NCBI RefSeq assembly: GCF_047425865.1
Contig: NZ_CP179735.1
DNA: 64,000 bases
DNA from: Macrococcoides equi
Lineage (GTDB): Bacteria > Bacillota > Bacilli > Staphylococcales > Staphylococcaceae
Direction: 5' to 3' (one strand)
Numbering within the stretch: the first letter of the stretch is position 1; each line of letters begins with the position of its first letter. Positions 27,471 through 35,382 of the stretch are shown here, one piece after another. Below the pieces are notes generated by a model that did not search any database, was not told the origin of the DNA, and was given only the letters and a program-made list of their open reading frames with translations. A program made the translations under genes and the position numbers.

Positions 27471-27659
27471 TTATCGTTTTACAACACTGAAACCAGGGTC
27501 TAATTTAGGTTTTTTCGTTGCTTTCTTAGTACGGTCTACAACACTGAATCCAGGATCTAATTTAGGTTTTTGAGTACTTGCGTCAGCTGATGCGCTGAAT
27601 AATGTTGTTGCAGTGATAACAGATAATGTTACAGTTGAAACCAATTTATTGAATTTCAT
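27471..27659 (-). CDS. 62-aa secreted peptide with a duplicated PKLDPGFSVV motif
   Basis: A signal peptide (residues 1-27, ending SADAS) is followed by only 35 residues made of two copies of KPKLDPGFSVV, separated by a basic linker (DRTKKATK) and ending KR. The start follows AAGGAGATATC. The basic residues around and after each copy look like processing sites. The product may be a secreted signal, inhibitor or antimicrobial peptide. No family recognised; it shares a terminator with nhaC and is next to the SarA/MarR regulator. Confidence 0.75.
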   Translation of the reverse strand: MKFNKLVSTVTLSVITATTLFSASADASTQKPKLDPGFSVVDRTKKATKKPKLDPGFSVVKR

Positions 27660-27727
27660 ATAGATATCTCCTTAAATCTGATATTCGTATTATACATTGT
27701 TTTCAAATAAATACAATTTTAAACAAA

Positions 27728-27758
27728 AAACTGCAGATTGTTATTTTATCTGCAGTTT
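27728..27758 (-). terminator. terminator of the SarA/MarR-type regulator
   Basis: An 11-bp stem (27,728-27,738 with 27,748-27,758) on the minus strand is followed by a U-run, directly after the regulator's stop. Confidence 0.78.
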
Positions 27759-27790
27759 AATTAGCTATAATTTAATCATATTAATTTATA

Positions 27791-28234
27791 TTAAAGTGAT
27801 GTGTTGCGATTTATAAACGACTCTTTAACAGCTTCTCTATAACGGTCGATTAACAGGCGTAATGTGTGAGCATCATTTTCACTGAATTTCACAGTTGATT
27901 TCTCAATTTGTCCTTCATATTTACTGATGATTGTTTCAACGAGTTTGATGCCTTCATCAGTAAGTTTCGTACAAACTTTACGCTCATCGTCTTTACGGCG
28001 TTCTTTCGCCACAAGACCCATCGTACGTAATTTTTTTGTTTTAGTACTTGCTGAATCCATTTTATATGAAATATCTCTTTGTATTTCAGCTATAGTACTT
28101 TCTTTATCCTGATATAGTTTATAAAGGATCAGGAATTCTGTATATGAAATTCCATATGCATTATTTAAGGATTCATTGAGATTTGCTTCTATTAAACTCA
28201 CTGTCTTAAATAATGATTGTTCTAATTCGATCAT
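27791..28234 (-). CDS. MarR/SarA-family winged-helix transcriptional regulator
   Basis: The 147-aa single-domain protein is entirely covered by a MarR/SarA fold: N-terminal dimer helices, recognition helix region (YKMDSASTKTKKLRTMGLV) and the beta-wing with the family signature ERRKDDERKVCTKLTDEG. Such proteins control proteases, surface proteins and stress genes in staphylococci. It has an unusual set of GTTAAC half-sites 39-62 bp upstream that may be its own operator. Neighbouring protease genes are possible targets. Which Sar/Rot/MgrA subgroup it belongs to cannot be settled by eye. Confidence 0.85.
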   Translation of the reverse strand: MIELEQSLFKTVSLIEANLNESLNNAYGISYTEFLILYKLYQDKESTIAEIQRDISYKMDSASTKTKKLRTMGLVAKERRKDDERKVCTKLTDEGIKLVETIISKYEGQIEKSTVKFSENDAHTLRLLIDRYREAVKESFINRNTSL

Positions 28235-28272
28235 AAAAGTCGCCCATTTCTATTAGTTTATTTGCGGTTGGT

Positions 28273-28296
28273 GTTAAGCGTTAACCGTGCGTTAAC
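28273..28296. promoter_or_regulatory. candidate operator of the SarA/MarR regulator
   Basis: GCGTTAAC occurs twice, exactly 11 bp apart (28,278-28,285 and 28,289-28,296), preceded by the partly inverted half-site GTTAAGC (28,273-28,279). One helical turn spacing places both sites on the same face of the DNA. Confidence 0.45.
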
Positions 28297-28923
28297 TGAA
28301 ATGTTAATAAAATTTAGTTTCTTTAAATTTTATTGTTTACACGTAAGATATTTCACGACATCAACTTTGATAGTATATCATAAAAATAATTGTGTGACAC
28401 TCGAAAATTATGAAGTTTTGGCTTTAGATTCATGTTTTGTTCGTGTTTTTACTAAATTTAGTAAAAAAATGTGATATTTCTAACATTTTATTGGTGAAAA
28501 AACTATATTTTTTTAAATGATACTTAATAATTATTTCTGTTTTAATTATTCTATATTTTAATATATTGTTATAGCGATATAGTGTGTAATGATGAAAATT
28601 TAATACATTTATTAAAGTTTATACTTTTGTTAAATTGCGTCATGAGTAGTTATACAGAAATTAATATTGTTTTAGTGTTAATAATGTAAATATTTTGTCA
28701 ATAAATAATTGGACTGTAATTTTATTGACTCCATTGCATGTATATTAATTATTTTGAAGATGATAGATTTTTATGGTTGATATTTTTACAATATATTTGA
28801 ACAAAATATGAACATTTTTTGTTAGCGTTATTTTTGATTAATTTGATTAATGTTGAATTGATTTTTTGAGTGACATGCATAAATTGTTTTATCATTGTGC
28901 GTGTTTTGATTAAACTATTGTTA

Positions 28924-28978
28924 AGTAAGAAGTAAGAAGTAAGAAGCAAGAAATAAAGAATAAAAGAATAAAAGAATA
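28924..28978 (+). repeat. purine-rich short tandem repeat before the GNAT gene
   Basis: AGTAAGA three times, then AGCAAGA, then AATAAAG-type units (28,924 to about 28,978). It ends about 30 bp before the start codon, in the promoter/5' leader region. Confidence 0.75.
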
Positions 28979-29010
28979 GATTTATATTTAATAATGAAAG
29001 GATGAGTGTA

Positions 29011-29661
29011 ATGAATGAACTAAGAGATATCGTCATTAGAAAGGCAACATTAAATGATTCAGAGGTGATTGATCGTATTCAGCAGCGTGCGCTTGAGGTG
29101 TTAACCAATGCTGAAGAGCTTGATTCTGTTGCACTTGATGAGTTACAGGAGAATATTCGTCATGGATTAATGGCGGTGGCTGAGGTTGATGGAGTGGTTG
29201 CTGCTTTTAGAACGATGCATATTCCTGAGGAGGATTACTTAGGGCCTTACTACGGAATAGAGGATGCGGCAGCGGAAGGTTTAATTTATTCAGATATCAC
29301 GATTGTTGATCCGGATTATCGCGGGTTGTCACTGCAGCGTCGTTTAGGTGAGTGGTTGTTTAGTAAAATGGGTGATTACAAGATTATTATGGCGACCGTA
29401 CATCCTAATAATACGCCAAGTTTAAAGGATAAGTTTCATCTGGGGATGCAGGTGATTGCCATGGATCGCTTATATGGTGGGAAGCTCAGATTTATCTTTA
29501 TGAAGGATTTAATGCATGAATATACATTTTTTGATGCTGTACACGCGAATCGTCATGACGAGGCACATATTAACATGTTAATTAAAGATGGGTATCGCGG
29601 GTTGGCACTTGAGGGTGAGGATATTTTATTTGGGAAATATTCTACTAAGTCTTTAGGATGA
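29011..29661 (+). CDS. GNAT-family N-acetyltransferase
   Basis: The 216-aa protein begins with the GNAT strand IVIRKATLNDSEVIDRIQ and contains the acetyl-CoA site region DITIVDPDYRGLSLQRRLGEWLF, where RGLSLQRR replaces the usual Q/RxxGxG/A loop. The acceptor is unknown. ATG 29,002 is in frame but abuts the AAAGGA site; ATG 29,011 has proper spacing. It is monocistronic, with short repeats directly upstream. Confidence 0.8.
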   Translation: MNELRDIVIRKATLNDSEVIDRIQQRALEVLTNAEELDSVALDELQENIRHGLMAVAEVDGVVAAFRTMHIPEEDYLGPYYGIEDAAAEGLIYSDITIVDPDYRGLSLQRRLGEWLFSKMGDYKIIMATVHPNNTPSLKDKFHLGMQVIAMDRLYGGKLRFIFMKDLMHEYTFFDAVHANRHDEAHINMLIKDGYRGLALEGEDILFGKYSTKSLG

Positions 29662-29713
29662 TAGCAAAATGTTAACTTTGCGTGTATGATAAGTGTATTG
29701 TGAGGTGCAGATA

Positions 29714-30664
29714 ATGAGAAGAAGTGAAAAGAAACGCGGCGGTTGTCTGAAATGGATTGTAATTGCCTGCGCGATAATTTTAATTGCAATTGGTTTATAT
29801 GTAAGTAATGCATACTTTAAGGTAAGGGATACGGCAAATAATATCCAACACAAGATTGATGGACGCGATAAATCTGATTTACGTGATAAGAGTGTCAGTA
29901 TCGCAAATAAGGATGCCATCAGCGTGGCGTTATTTGGTGTAGATGCGAACGCTCAGCGTCTGTCTTCAGGCGACAAAGGGCGTAGTGATTCAATCATCTT
30001 AATGAGTATCAATCCAAAAGAGAATAAGACGGTAATGCTGAGTATTCCGCGTGATACATATAGTGAGATGGTCGATAAAGGTACGCAGGAGAAGATTGCC
30101 CACGCTTACGCTTATGGTGGTACGAAGATGGCGGTTCAGTCAGTTGAGAAACTGATGAATGTACCGATTGATTATTATGCGACGATTAATATGGATGGTA
30201 TGCATGATATGATCGATAAGGTCGGTGGTATCGATGTGAAGAGTAATGCTACTTTTAATGCGAATGGTTTTGACTTTACGAAGGGTGAGACGGTTCATCT
30301 GGATGCAGATAAGGCGTTAGCATTCATCCGTGCACGTAAAGGCGACGGTGCCGGTGGTGACTTCGGTCGTCAGGAACGTCAGCAGATTGTGATTCAAGGC
30401 ATTGCGCATAAAGTAATGAACGTGCAGTCGATGACACGTCTTGATTCAATCTTAAAGAATGTTGAAGGCAATGTCGTCACAGATATGTCGTTTGATGATT
30501 TAAAAGGTTTAGGGTTGTCTTATCGCAGTGCGATGGATAATGTGAAGAAATATCAGCTGACGGGTGAAGGGACGATTATGGCAGATAACTTATGGTACTT
30601 CCTGCCAAACGAAGATCAGAAGTTAGAGGTCAGAAATCAATACATGGATAATTTAGGATTATAG
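29714..30664 (+). CDS. LytR-CpsA-Psr family wall-polymer phosphotransferase
   Basis: The 316-aa membrane-anchored protein has a short basic N-terminus, one transmembrane helix (about residues 12-33) and an extracellular LCP domain with the conserved stretches GRSDSIILMSINP, LSIPRDTYSEM and FIRARKGDGAGGDFGRQERQQ, whose Arg and Asp residues bind pyrophosphate lipid. LCP enzymes transfer teichoic acid or capsule from undecaprenyl carriers to peptidoglycan, so it may attach the capsule encoded at 13-22 kb. ATG 29,714 follows GAGGTG; an upstream GTG is poorer. Confidence 0.92.
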   Translation: MRRSEKKRGGCLKWIVIACAIILIAIGLYVSNAYFKVRDTANNIQHKIDGRDKSDLRDKSVSIANKDAISVALFGVDANAQRLSSGDKGRSDSIILMSINPKENKTVMLSIPRDTYSEMVDKGTQEKIAHAYAYGGTKMAVQSVEKLMNVPIDYYATINMDGMHDMIDKVGGIDVKSNATFNANGFDFTKGETVHLDADKALAFIRARKGDGAGGDFGRQERQQIVIQGIAHKVMNVQSMTRLDSILKNVEGNVVTDMSFDDLKGLGLSYRSAMDNVKKYQLTGEGTIMADNLWYFLPNEDQKLEVRNQYMDNLGL

Positions 30665-30733
30665 CCATAAAGAATGAAGCGTTTTCATTTTGATGTTATA
30701 CTTAAGATGAAGACGAGAGAGGGGCTGAGATCA

Positions 30734-31234
30734 ATGAATTATCAACATGTTTTAATTCCCGTAGACGGATCTATCGTAAGTGAGTATGCATTTCAGAAGG
30801 CGCTGGATATCGCTAAGCGTAATGATGCGAAAGTAACCATTGCCCACGTTGTGGATATCAGAACATATGCCAATGTGGAAGCAACACACGGTTCAATGTC
30901 TGAAAATGCGGATAAGTATACTGAAAAGATGCTTGCCGGATATAAGGATATTGCGCAAAAAGCTGGTATAAAGGAAGTGGATACACGTATCGGTCATGGT
31001 GCAGCACGCCAGGTACTTACGAAAGAAATTGCACCGGATGTACAGTGTGATTTAATTGTATGTGGTTCAAGTGGTATCAATGCACTGGAACGTTTCGTGT
31101 TAGGTAGTGTATCAGAAGCAATCGTACGTTACGCGAAGTGTGATGTATTAGTCGTACGTACAGAACAAGTACCGGATGACTTTACACTGGAGTCATTTAC
31201 TGAAGCGTTTAGAAGAGAATATAGTAATAACTGA
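30734..31234 (+). CDS. universal stress protein A family
   Basis: The 166-aa protein has the UspA start (HVLIPVDGSIVSEYAFQKAL) and the ATP-binding signature GHGAARQVLTKEIA...GSSGINALERFVLGSVSEAIV, so it is likely of the ATP-binding class. Longer upstream frame lacks a ribosome site; ATG 30,734 follows GAGAGGGG. A TGAAGCGTTTTCA sequence at 30,675-30,687 is reminiscent of a CcpA site but one base short. The role is general stress survival. Confidence 0.92.
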   Translation: MNYQHVLIPVDGSIVSEYAFQKALDIAKRNDAKVTIAHVVDIRTYANVEATHGSMSENADKYTEKMLAGYKDIAQKAGIKEVDTRIGHGAARQVLTKEIAPDVQCDLIVCGSSGINALERFVLGSVSEAIVRYAKCDVLVVRTEQVPDDFTLESFTEAFRREYSNN

Positions 31235-31240
31235 TAACAT

Positions 31241-31274
31241 AAAGAGAGGCCAGACAAATGTCTGGCCTCTCTTT
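31241..31274. terminator. bidirectional terminator between uspA-like gene and dehydrogenase
   Basis: A 16-bp stem (31,241-31,256 with 31,259-31,274) lies between two convergent genes, flanked by A and T runs. Confidence 0.85.
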
Positions 31275-31282
31275 GTATTATC

Positions 31283-32332
31283 TTATCCTTCACCGTTTAA
31301 TTTAACTAAGATCTTCACTTGTGATTTATCGTTTGTTAATGTTTCAAATCCTTCAGTGACGATTTCATCTAATTCAATTTCTTTAGTGATTGTGTTTTCT
31401 GTGTCCAGCTGTCCACTGCCTAATAGGTCAATCGTTTGTTGGTAGCTTGCTCTAGAATAAGCGATTGTAGAAGTGATTTGTACTCCTTTATTTGTAAGTT
31501 GAAGCGGTGGCCATGCAATATCCCCTGCATAGATTGACACGATAACCATCTTACCACGTGGGCGTGTTGCTTCAATTGACTGTTTGAATGTCGCTTGTAC
31601 GCCGGCTACTTCAAATGAACGGTCAACTCCGCCTGGTACGATTTCCTTAATCGCTTCTACGGGATTCCCTTCACCTGAATTCACGATATGTGTAGCACCG
31701 CATTCTTTTGCTTTTGCCAAACGTTCTTTAGATAAGTCTAGTACGATAATTTTACTTGCACCCGCTGCACGTGCTGCTAATGTTGTATATAATCCGATTG
31801 GACCTGCACCAAATATCGCTACAGTATCTCCAAATTGCATTTCACTTTCTTTAACAGCTTGTACCCCAACTGCAAGGGGTTCGATGGTCGCTGCAACGCG
31901 TAGTGAGATTGAATCCGGTAAATGATAGACGTTTGTTTCCGGTACGTTCACTAAATCTGTGAAGCCACCGTCTGTGTGTAATCCGATAAAACTGAAGCCA
32001 TCATATACATCTAATTCATCGACGCTTTTGCCGTGAGTGATTGTCGGGTTAACAGACACGCGGTCACCGACTTTAAAGTCTTTGACCTCACTGCCCACTT
32101 CGACAACGGTACCTGAGAACTCATGTCCCATAATTAACGGTGCTTTGCCGCCAGTGAGTTCATCGTTCTTATCAACAGGGATGAATACCGGACCTTCCTG
32201 GTATTCGTGTAAGTCTGAACCGCAAATACCAGCATAACCAACTTTGACACGCACTTCATTCGGTAACATTGCTCGAATTTCTTTTTCTTCAACGCGAATA
32301 TCTTTAGGACCATACCATACTGCTGCTTTCAT
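31283..32332 (-). CDS. 2,3-butanediol dehydrogenase-like medium-chain alcohol dehydrogenase
   Basis: The 349-aa MDR-family NAD(P)-dependent dehydrogenase keeps the catalytic zinc ligands Cys37 (GICGSDLHE), His-Glu (GHEFSG) and the Glu of ATIEPLAVG, and the Rossmann motif FGAGPIG. It likely interconverts acetoin and 2,3-butanediol. The four-Cys loop for the structural zinc is absent: the region after DRVSVNP reads TITHGKSVDEL, with no Cys. GTG at 32,341 is in frame, but ATG 32,332 fits AAGGAG better. It is monocistronic; a related sorbitol or threonine dehydrogenase role is possible. Confidence 0.85.
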   Translation of the reverse strand: MKAAVWYGPKDIRVEEKEIRAMLPNEVRVKVGYAGICGSDLHEYQEGPVFIPVDKNDELTGGKAPLIMGHEFSGTVVEVGSEVKDFKVGDRVSVNPTITHGKSVDELDVYDGFSFIGLHTDGGFTDLVNVPETNVYHLPDSISLRVAATIEPLAVGVQAVKESEMQFGDTVAIFGAGPIGLYTTLAARAAGASKIIVLDLSKERLAKAKECGATHIVNSGEGNPVEAIKEIVPGGVDRSFEVAGVQATFKQSIEATRPRGKMVIVSIYAGDIAWPPLQLTNKGVQITSTIAYSRASYQQTIDLLGSGQLDTENTITKEIELDEIVTEGFETLTNDKSQVKILVKLNGEG

Positions 32333-32728
32333 CTGCCTCACTCCTTGTTATTGTTTACTACGGTTATATTATATCAAATATTTGGAAAGTATTAAATGAA
32401 TTGATAGACAATTCATAAAAATAAAACTTTTTTGTTGCAGTTGTGTGAGGGTGTTTGATTATTTAATTTTTTAGGTAGGTACTGATGGTGATAAAGCTGT
32501 TATATAAAAGTGTATATTTTATATATAACAACTATGTGAAAATAGTATCAAAATTATTTTGTTTGATGCTTTGAATGTAGTGTTGACGCTTGATAGAAGT
32601 CTTTTAAGAAAAATTGATTTTTTTCACAAAGTTATTGTCTTCTGTCATCGGTTGTGGTAATTTTAAGTTGTCAAAAAAATTAGTCATCAGATGACTTCAT
32701 GAGTCAAAAATGATGAGGGGGTTAATTT
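32333..32728. other. intergenic region between dehydrogenase and MFS permease
   Basis: These 396 bp separate two divergent genes and contain no ORF of note. The middle is AT-rich. Near the permease there are TTGTCT/TTGTCA -35-like boxes with weak -10 partners and the palindrome at 32,682-32,696. Confidence 0.55.
32682..32696 (+). promoter_or_regulatory. palindromic operator before the MFS permease
   Basis: AGTCATC-A-GATGACT is a perfect 7-1-7 palindrome 33-47 bp before the start codon, close to a TTGTCA box (32,668-32,673). Its form resembles sites of GntR/FadR-type repressors of sugar-acid genes, but no such regulator lies nearby. Confidence 0.5.
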
Positions 32729-34003
32729 ATGAGTGAAAGAAAGTCTAATGTACGCTGGATGTTTGCATTGATGTTTTTCTTAATTGGCGTAATCGCGTAC
32801 ATGGACCGTGCGAATATTTCGTATATCGCGGGTCCAATGATGGAAGACTTAAATATGTCAAAAGCACAGTTCGGGATGCTTGGTTCTATATTTGCAGCAG
32901 GTTATGCGTTAATGCAGGTGCCTGCAGGGATTATGGCTGAGAAGTTTGGTCCGAAGAAGATGTTAACATTTGCGTTAGTTTGGTGGAGTGCATTTACGAT
33001 CCTTACTGGGGTTGTTAGACACCACGGGTTATTATATACAATGCGTTTCTTATTTGGTATCGGGGAAGGTCCGATGTATCCGTCAAACGCCGTATTTAAT
33101 ACCTACTGGTTTGCAAAGTCTGAGAAGGGCCGTGCTTCAAGTGCGTTACTTGCCGGGAGTTACTTTGGTCCAGTTATCGCGCCGTTTGTAACGATCGCTA
33201 TTTATCAGGCGTTCGGTTGGCAGGCGGTATTCTATATTTTTGGTGCGATCGGATTTTTAATTGCATTATTGTGGGTGATTATCGCAAAAGATTTACCGGA
33301 ACATCATAAGATGGTCAACGAAGCGGAGAAAGCTTATATTATCGAGAATCGTGATGCTGTAGGTGGTGCAACAAAAGAAACTGCACCTTGGGGACGTTTC
33401 TTCAAACGCTTTAGTTTCTATGCCATCGCTGGGCAATACTTTGTTGTACAGTTCGTTATTTCTTTATTCTTAATCTGGTTACCGACTTACTTACAGGAAG
33501 AATATCATGTTGTATTAAAGGATATGCCGTTTAAAGCAGCTGCACCATGGTTGATCATGTTTATTTTAATTATGGCCGGTGGATCAATTTCAGATGCGAT
33601 TGTTGCACGTGGTCACTCTAAGTTTAAAGCGCGTGCAAGTATCGCGATCTTCGGATTTATCGTTTTCGGAGTATCATTATTCTTGTCAGTTCAGACAAAC
33701 GATATGACGATGAACTTAATCTACTTATCTTTATGTTTAGGTGGGGTTGGTCTATCGATGGGAATGAGCTGGGCATCAGCTGCTGACCTAGGTCGTAACT
33801 TCTCTGGTACAGTTTCAGGATGGATGAACCTATGGGGGAATGTTGGTGCATTCTTAAGTCCGTTCTTAGGTGGATTGTTAGTACAGAAATTAGGTTGGGA
33901 TACAACGTTCTATTTAATGCTTATCCCAGCAGCGATTGCTATTATTTTATGGTTCTTCGTAAAACCAGATGAACCATTATTAGAAGAACATCGCAATGCT
34001 TAG
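32729..34003 (+). CDS. MFS permease, anion:cation symporter family (sugar acid/hexuronate-type)
   Basis: The 424-aa transporter has 12 membrane segments. The first carries the ACS-family start GVIAYMDRANISYIAGPMM, and helix 4-5 has FGIGEGPMYPSNAV, seen in glucarate, galactarate and hexuronate permeases (GudP/ExuT). It probably imports an organic anion with a cation. The start follows GAGGGGG. There is no catabolic gene beside it; the palindrome upstream suggests a dedicated regulator elsewhere. Tartrate, phthalate or 4-hydroxyphenylacetate permeases of the same family are alternatives. Confidence 0.85.
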   Translation: MSERKSNVRWMFALMFFLIGVIAYMDRANISYIAGPMMEDLNMSKAQFGMLGSIFAAGYALMQVPAGIMAEKFGPKKMLTFALVWWSAFTILTGVVRHHGLLYTMRFLFGIGEGPMYPSNAVFNTYWFAKSEKGRASSALLAGSYFGPVIAPFVTIAIYQAFGWQAVFYIFGAIGFLIALLWVIIAKDLPEHHKMVNEAEKAYIIENRDAVGGATKETAPWGRFFKRFSFYAIAGQYFVVQFVISLFLIWLPTYLQEEYHVVLKDMPFKAAAPWLIMFILIMAGGSISDAIVARGHSKFKARASIAIFGFIVFGVSLFLSVQTNDMTMNLIYLSLCLGGVGLSMGMSWASAADLGRNFSGTVSGWMNLWGNVGAFLSPFLGGLLVQKLGWDTTFYLMLIPAAIAIILWFFVKPDEPLLEEHRNA

Positions 34004-34006
34004 ACT

Positions 34007-34037
34007 AAAAAACCGATTCTAACGAATCGGTTTTTTT
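34007..34037. terminator. bidirectional terminator after the MFS permease
   Basis: A 13-bp stem (34,007-34,019 with 34,024-34,036) with a TAAC loop and long A/T runs lies between convergent genes and touches the stop of the next gene. Confidence 0.87.
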
Positions 34038-34716
34038 ATATGAGCTTTCTTACTGTAACCTGATAGACGATATTGATGATGATAGCAGCTGCCGCAATAA
34101 CGGTTAAGGCGAAGTGTTGTGGTACACCTGTTGCATAACCATAGATAGTAATCAGCATCATTGCTGCGGGTAACAGGATATTGGTGATTTTGAATGCATT
34201 GTACAGTCCTGTAAAGATGGTGTACATCTCTTCTTTTGTCAGGGAGTCAATCAGTTTATCATCAAAGTCTGCTTCAAAGTTCTCCGGTAAGTCTTTTTCC
34301 GGATAGAGTTTATTGATCATACTGTATCCGTAATAGCGCATTAATATAGAAAGGATAAGGACGATGATACTGATGATACCTAGATAAAGTGGTGCATCAT
34401 TGATACTGATGAGTAGCATTGAACCGAGTGCAAAATAAAATGAGATAATGATAGCAATATTCATTTCGGAGAATTTCTTAAATGATGCTCTATCCTGTTC
34501 GTAATGTTCGAGTGTCGGATCATTATCGACCTTATAGGCAAGTTTACTGTAGATAAAAGCGATTAGTGCAAATAGTACAGCCAGAATGCATAACACAATG
34601 ATATAAGGGGTAGAAGTAAGTAGATCGGTTAATGGGACTTTCCAGAAATCGATCGTAAGTAGCATTGTTGCTGCAAAGATGATAATGATGAATGGTGATA
34701 TGTATTTTCTAAACAT
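34036..34716 (-). CDS. DUF3169-type integral membrane protein
   Basis: The 226-aa protein has six hydrophobic segments arranged in pairs, with a cytoplasmic acidic loop (YPEKDLPENFEADFDDKL) between the fourth and fifth. It resembles the DUF3169 proteins of staphylococci and bacilli, whose function is unknown and which often accompany small HTH regulators; none is seen here. A longer frame exists, but ATG 34,716 follows GAGGAGG. Family assignment is from memory and moderately sure. Confidence 0.65.
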   Translation of the reverse strand: MFRKYISPFIIIIFAATMLLTIDFWKVPLTDLLTSTPYIIVLCILAVLFALIAFIYSKLAYKVDNDPTLEHYEQDRASFKKFSEMNIAIIISFYFALGSMLLISINDAPLYLGIISIIVLILSILMRYYGYSMINKLYPEKDLPENFEADFDDKLIDSLTKEEMYTIFTGLYNAFKITNILLPAAMMLITIYGYATGVPQHFALTVIAAAAIIINIVYQVTVRKLI

Positions 34717-34778
34717 AGTGGCCTCCTCTTTTTTAATTAGTATACCCAATTATTTTATCTTAAGACAGGTTATTTGAT

Positions 34779-34818
34779 TTGATTAATTAGAATTAATACT
34801 ATATAATAATTATTATAA
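34779..34818 (+). promoter_or_regulatory. dps promoter with overlapping PerR box
   Basis: TTGATT (34,779-34,784), 17 nt and TATAAT (34,802-34,807) form a strong sigma-A promoter. The sequence TAATAATTATTATAA (34,804-34,818) matches the PerR box TTATAATNATTATAA at all but one fixed position and overlaps the -10 box, predicting repression relieved by peroxide. Confidence 0.75.
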
Positions 34819-34843
34819 ATAAGAAATCAAAGGAGAGATTTAA

Positions 34844-35296
34844 ATGGCTAAAAAAACACAGGAAAATAAAGTGGTTGCAGCATTAAATCAACAAGTCGCA
34901 AACTGGACAGTATTATATACGAAGTTACACAACTATCATTGGTACGTAAAAGGACCTCACTTCTTTAGCTTACACACTAAATTCGAAGAGTTATATGATG
35001 AGGCGAACATCTATATCGATGAATTGGCAGAACGTATTTTAGCAATTGACGGTAACCCGATTGCAACACTGAAAGAAAGCTTAGATTTATCAGTTGTTAA
35101 GGAAGCGAAGAAAAACTTAGCAGCAGAAGATATGGTCAAAGATCTATCAAAAGACTTCGATAAAGTGATTAAACAGTTACAGGAAGGTAAGGAAGTTGCT
35201 GAGGAAGCTGGCGATGAAATGACGGCTGATCAGTTCTTAGGTATGATTACTTCTCTTGAAAAGCATAACTGGATGTTAAAATCATTCTTAGGTTAA
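34844..35296 (+). CDS. dps: Dps-family DNA-binding ferritin (MrgA)
   Basis: The 150-aa ferritin-like protein assembles into dodecamers that oxidise and store iron using peroxide, protecting DNA. The ferroxidase signature spans LHNYHWYVKGPHFFSLHTKF and EELYDEANIYIDELAERI (His32, His44 and the following Asp/Glu). Length is typical. The start follows AAGGAGA. The PerR-type box in its promoter agrees with peroxide induction. It is followed by its own terminator; pdp, deo genes and luxS nearby repeat an arrangement known from S. aureus. Confidence 0.95.
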   Translation: MAKKTQENKVVAALNQQVANWTVLYTKLHNYHWYVKGPHFFSLHTKFEELYDEANIYIDELAERILAIDGNPIATLKESLDLSVVKEAKKNLAAEDMVKDLSKDFDKVIKQLQEGKEVAEEAGDEMTADQFLGMITSLEKHNWMLKSFLG

Positions 35297-35308
35297 TTAT
35301 TTAGTTTG

Positions 35309-35342
35309 TACACCTCAAGTAGTATTGAGGTGTATTTTTTTT
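35309..35342 (+). terminator. terminator of dps
   Basis: A 10-bp perfect stem (35,309-35,318 with 35,325-35,334) is followed by eight T. Confidence 0.88.
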
Positions 35343-35382
35343 GTGTTTTCATATATATTGTAAGTAAGCAGGGGTGAATATA

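Larger units (their letters stand above)
28235..29010. other. 776-bp AT-rich intergenic region
   Basis: No ORF here has a ribosome site or protein-like composition. The region holds the GTTAAC sites near the regulator (28,273-28,296), a long AT-rich middle without clear hairpins, and a purine-rich short tandem repeat (28,924-28,978) just before the GNAT gene. Confidence 0.6.

Noticed and set aside
28262..28474. 70-aa frame in the AT-rich intergenic region
   Set aside because: No ribosome site, no recognisable features, composition of random AT-rich DNA.
30675..30687. CcpA cre site before the uspA-like gene
   Set aside because: TGAAGCGTTTTCA lacks one base of the consensus spacing; too weak to list as a site.
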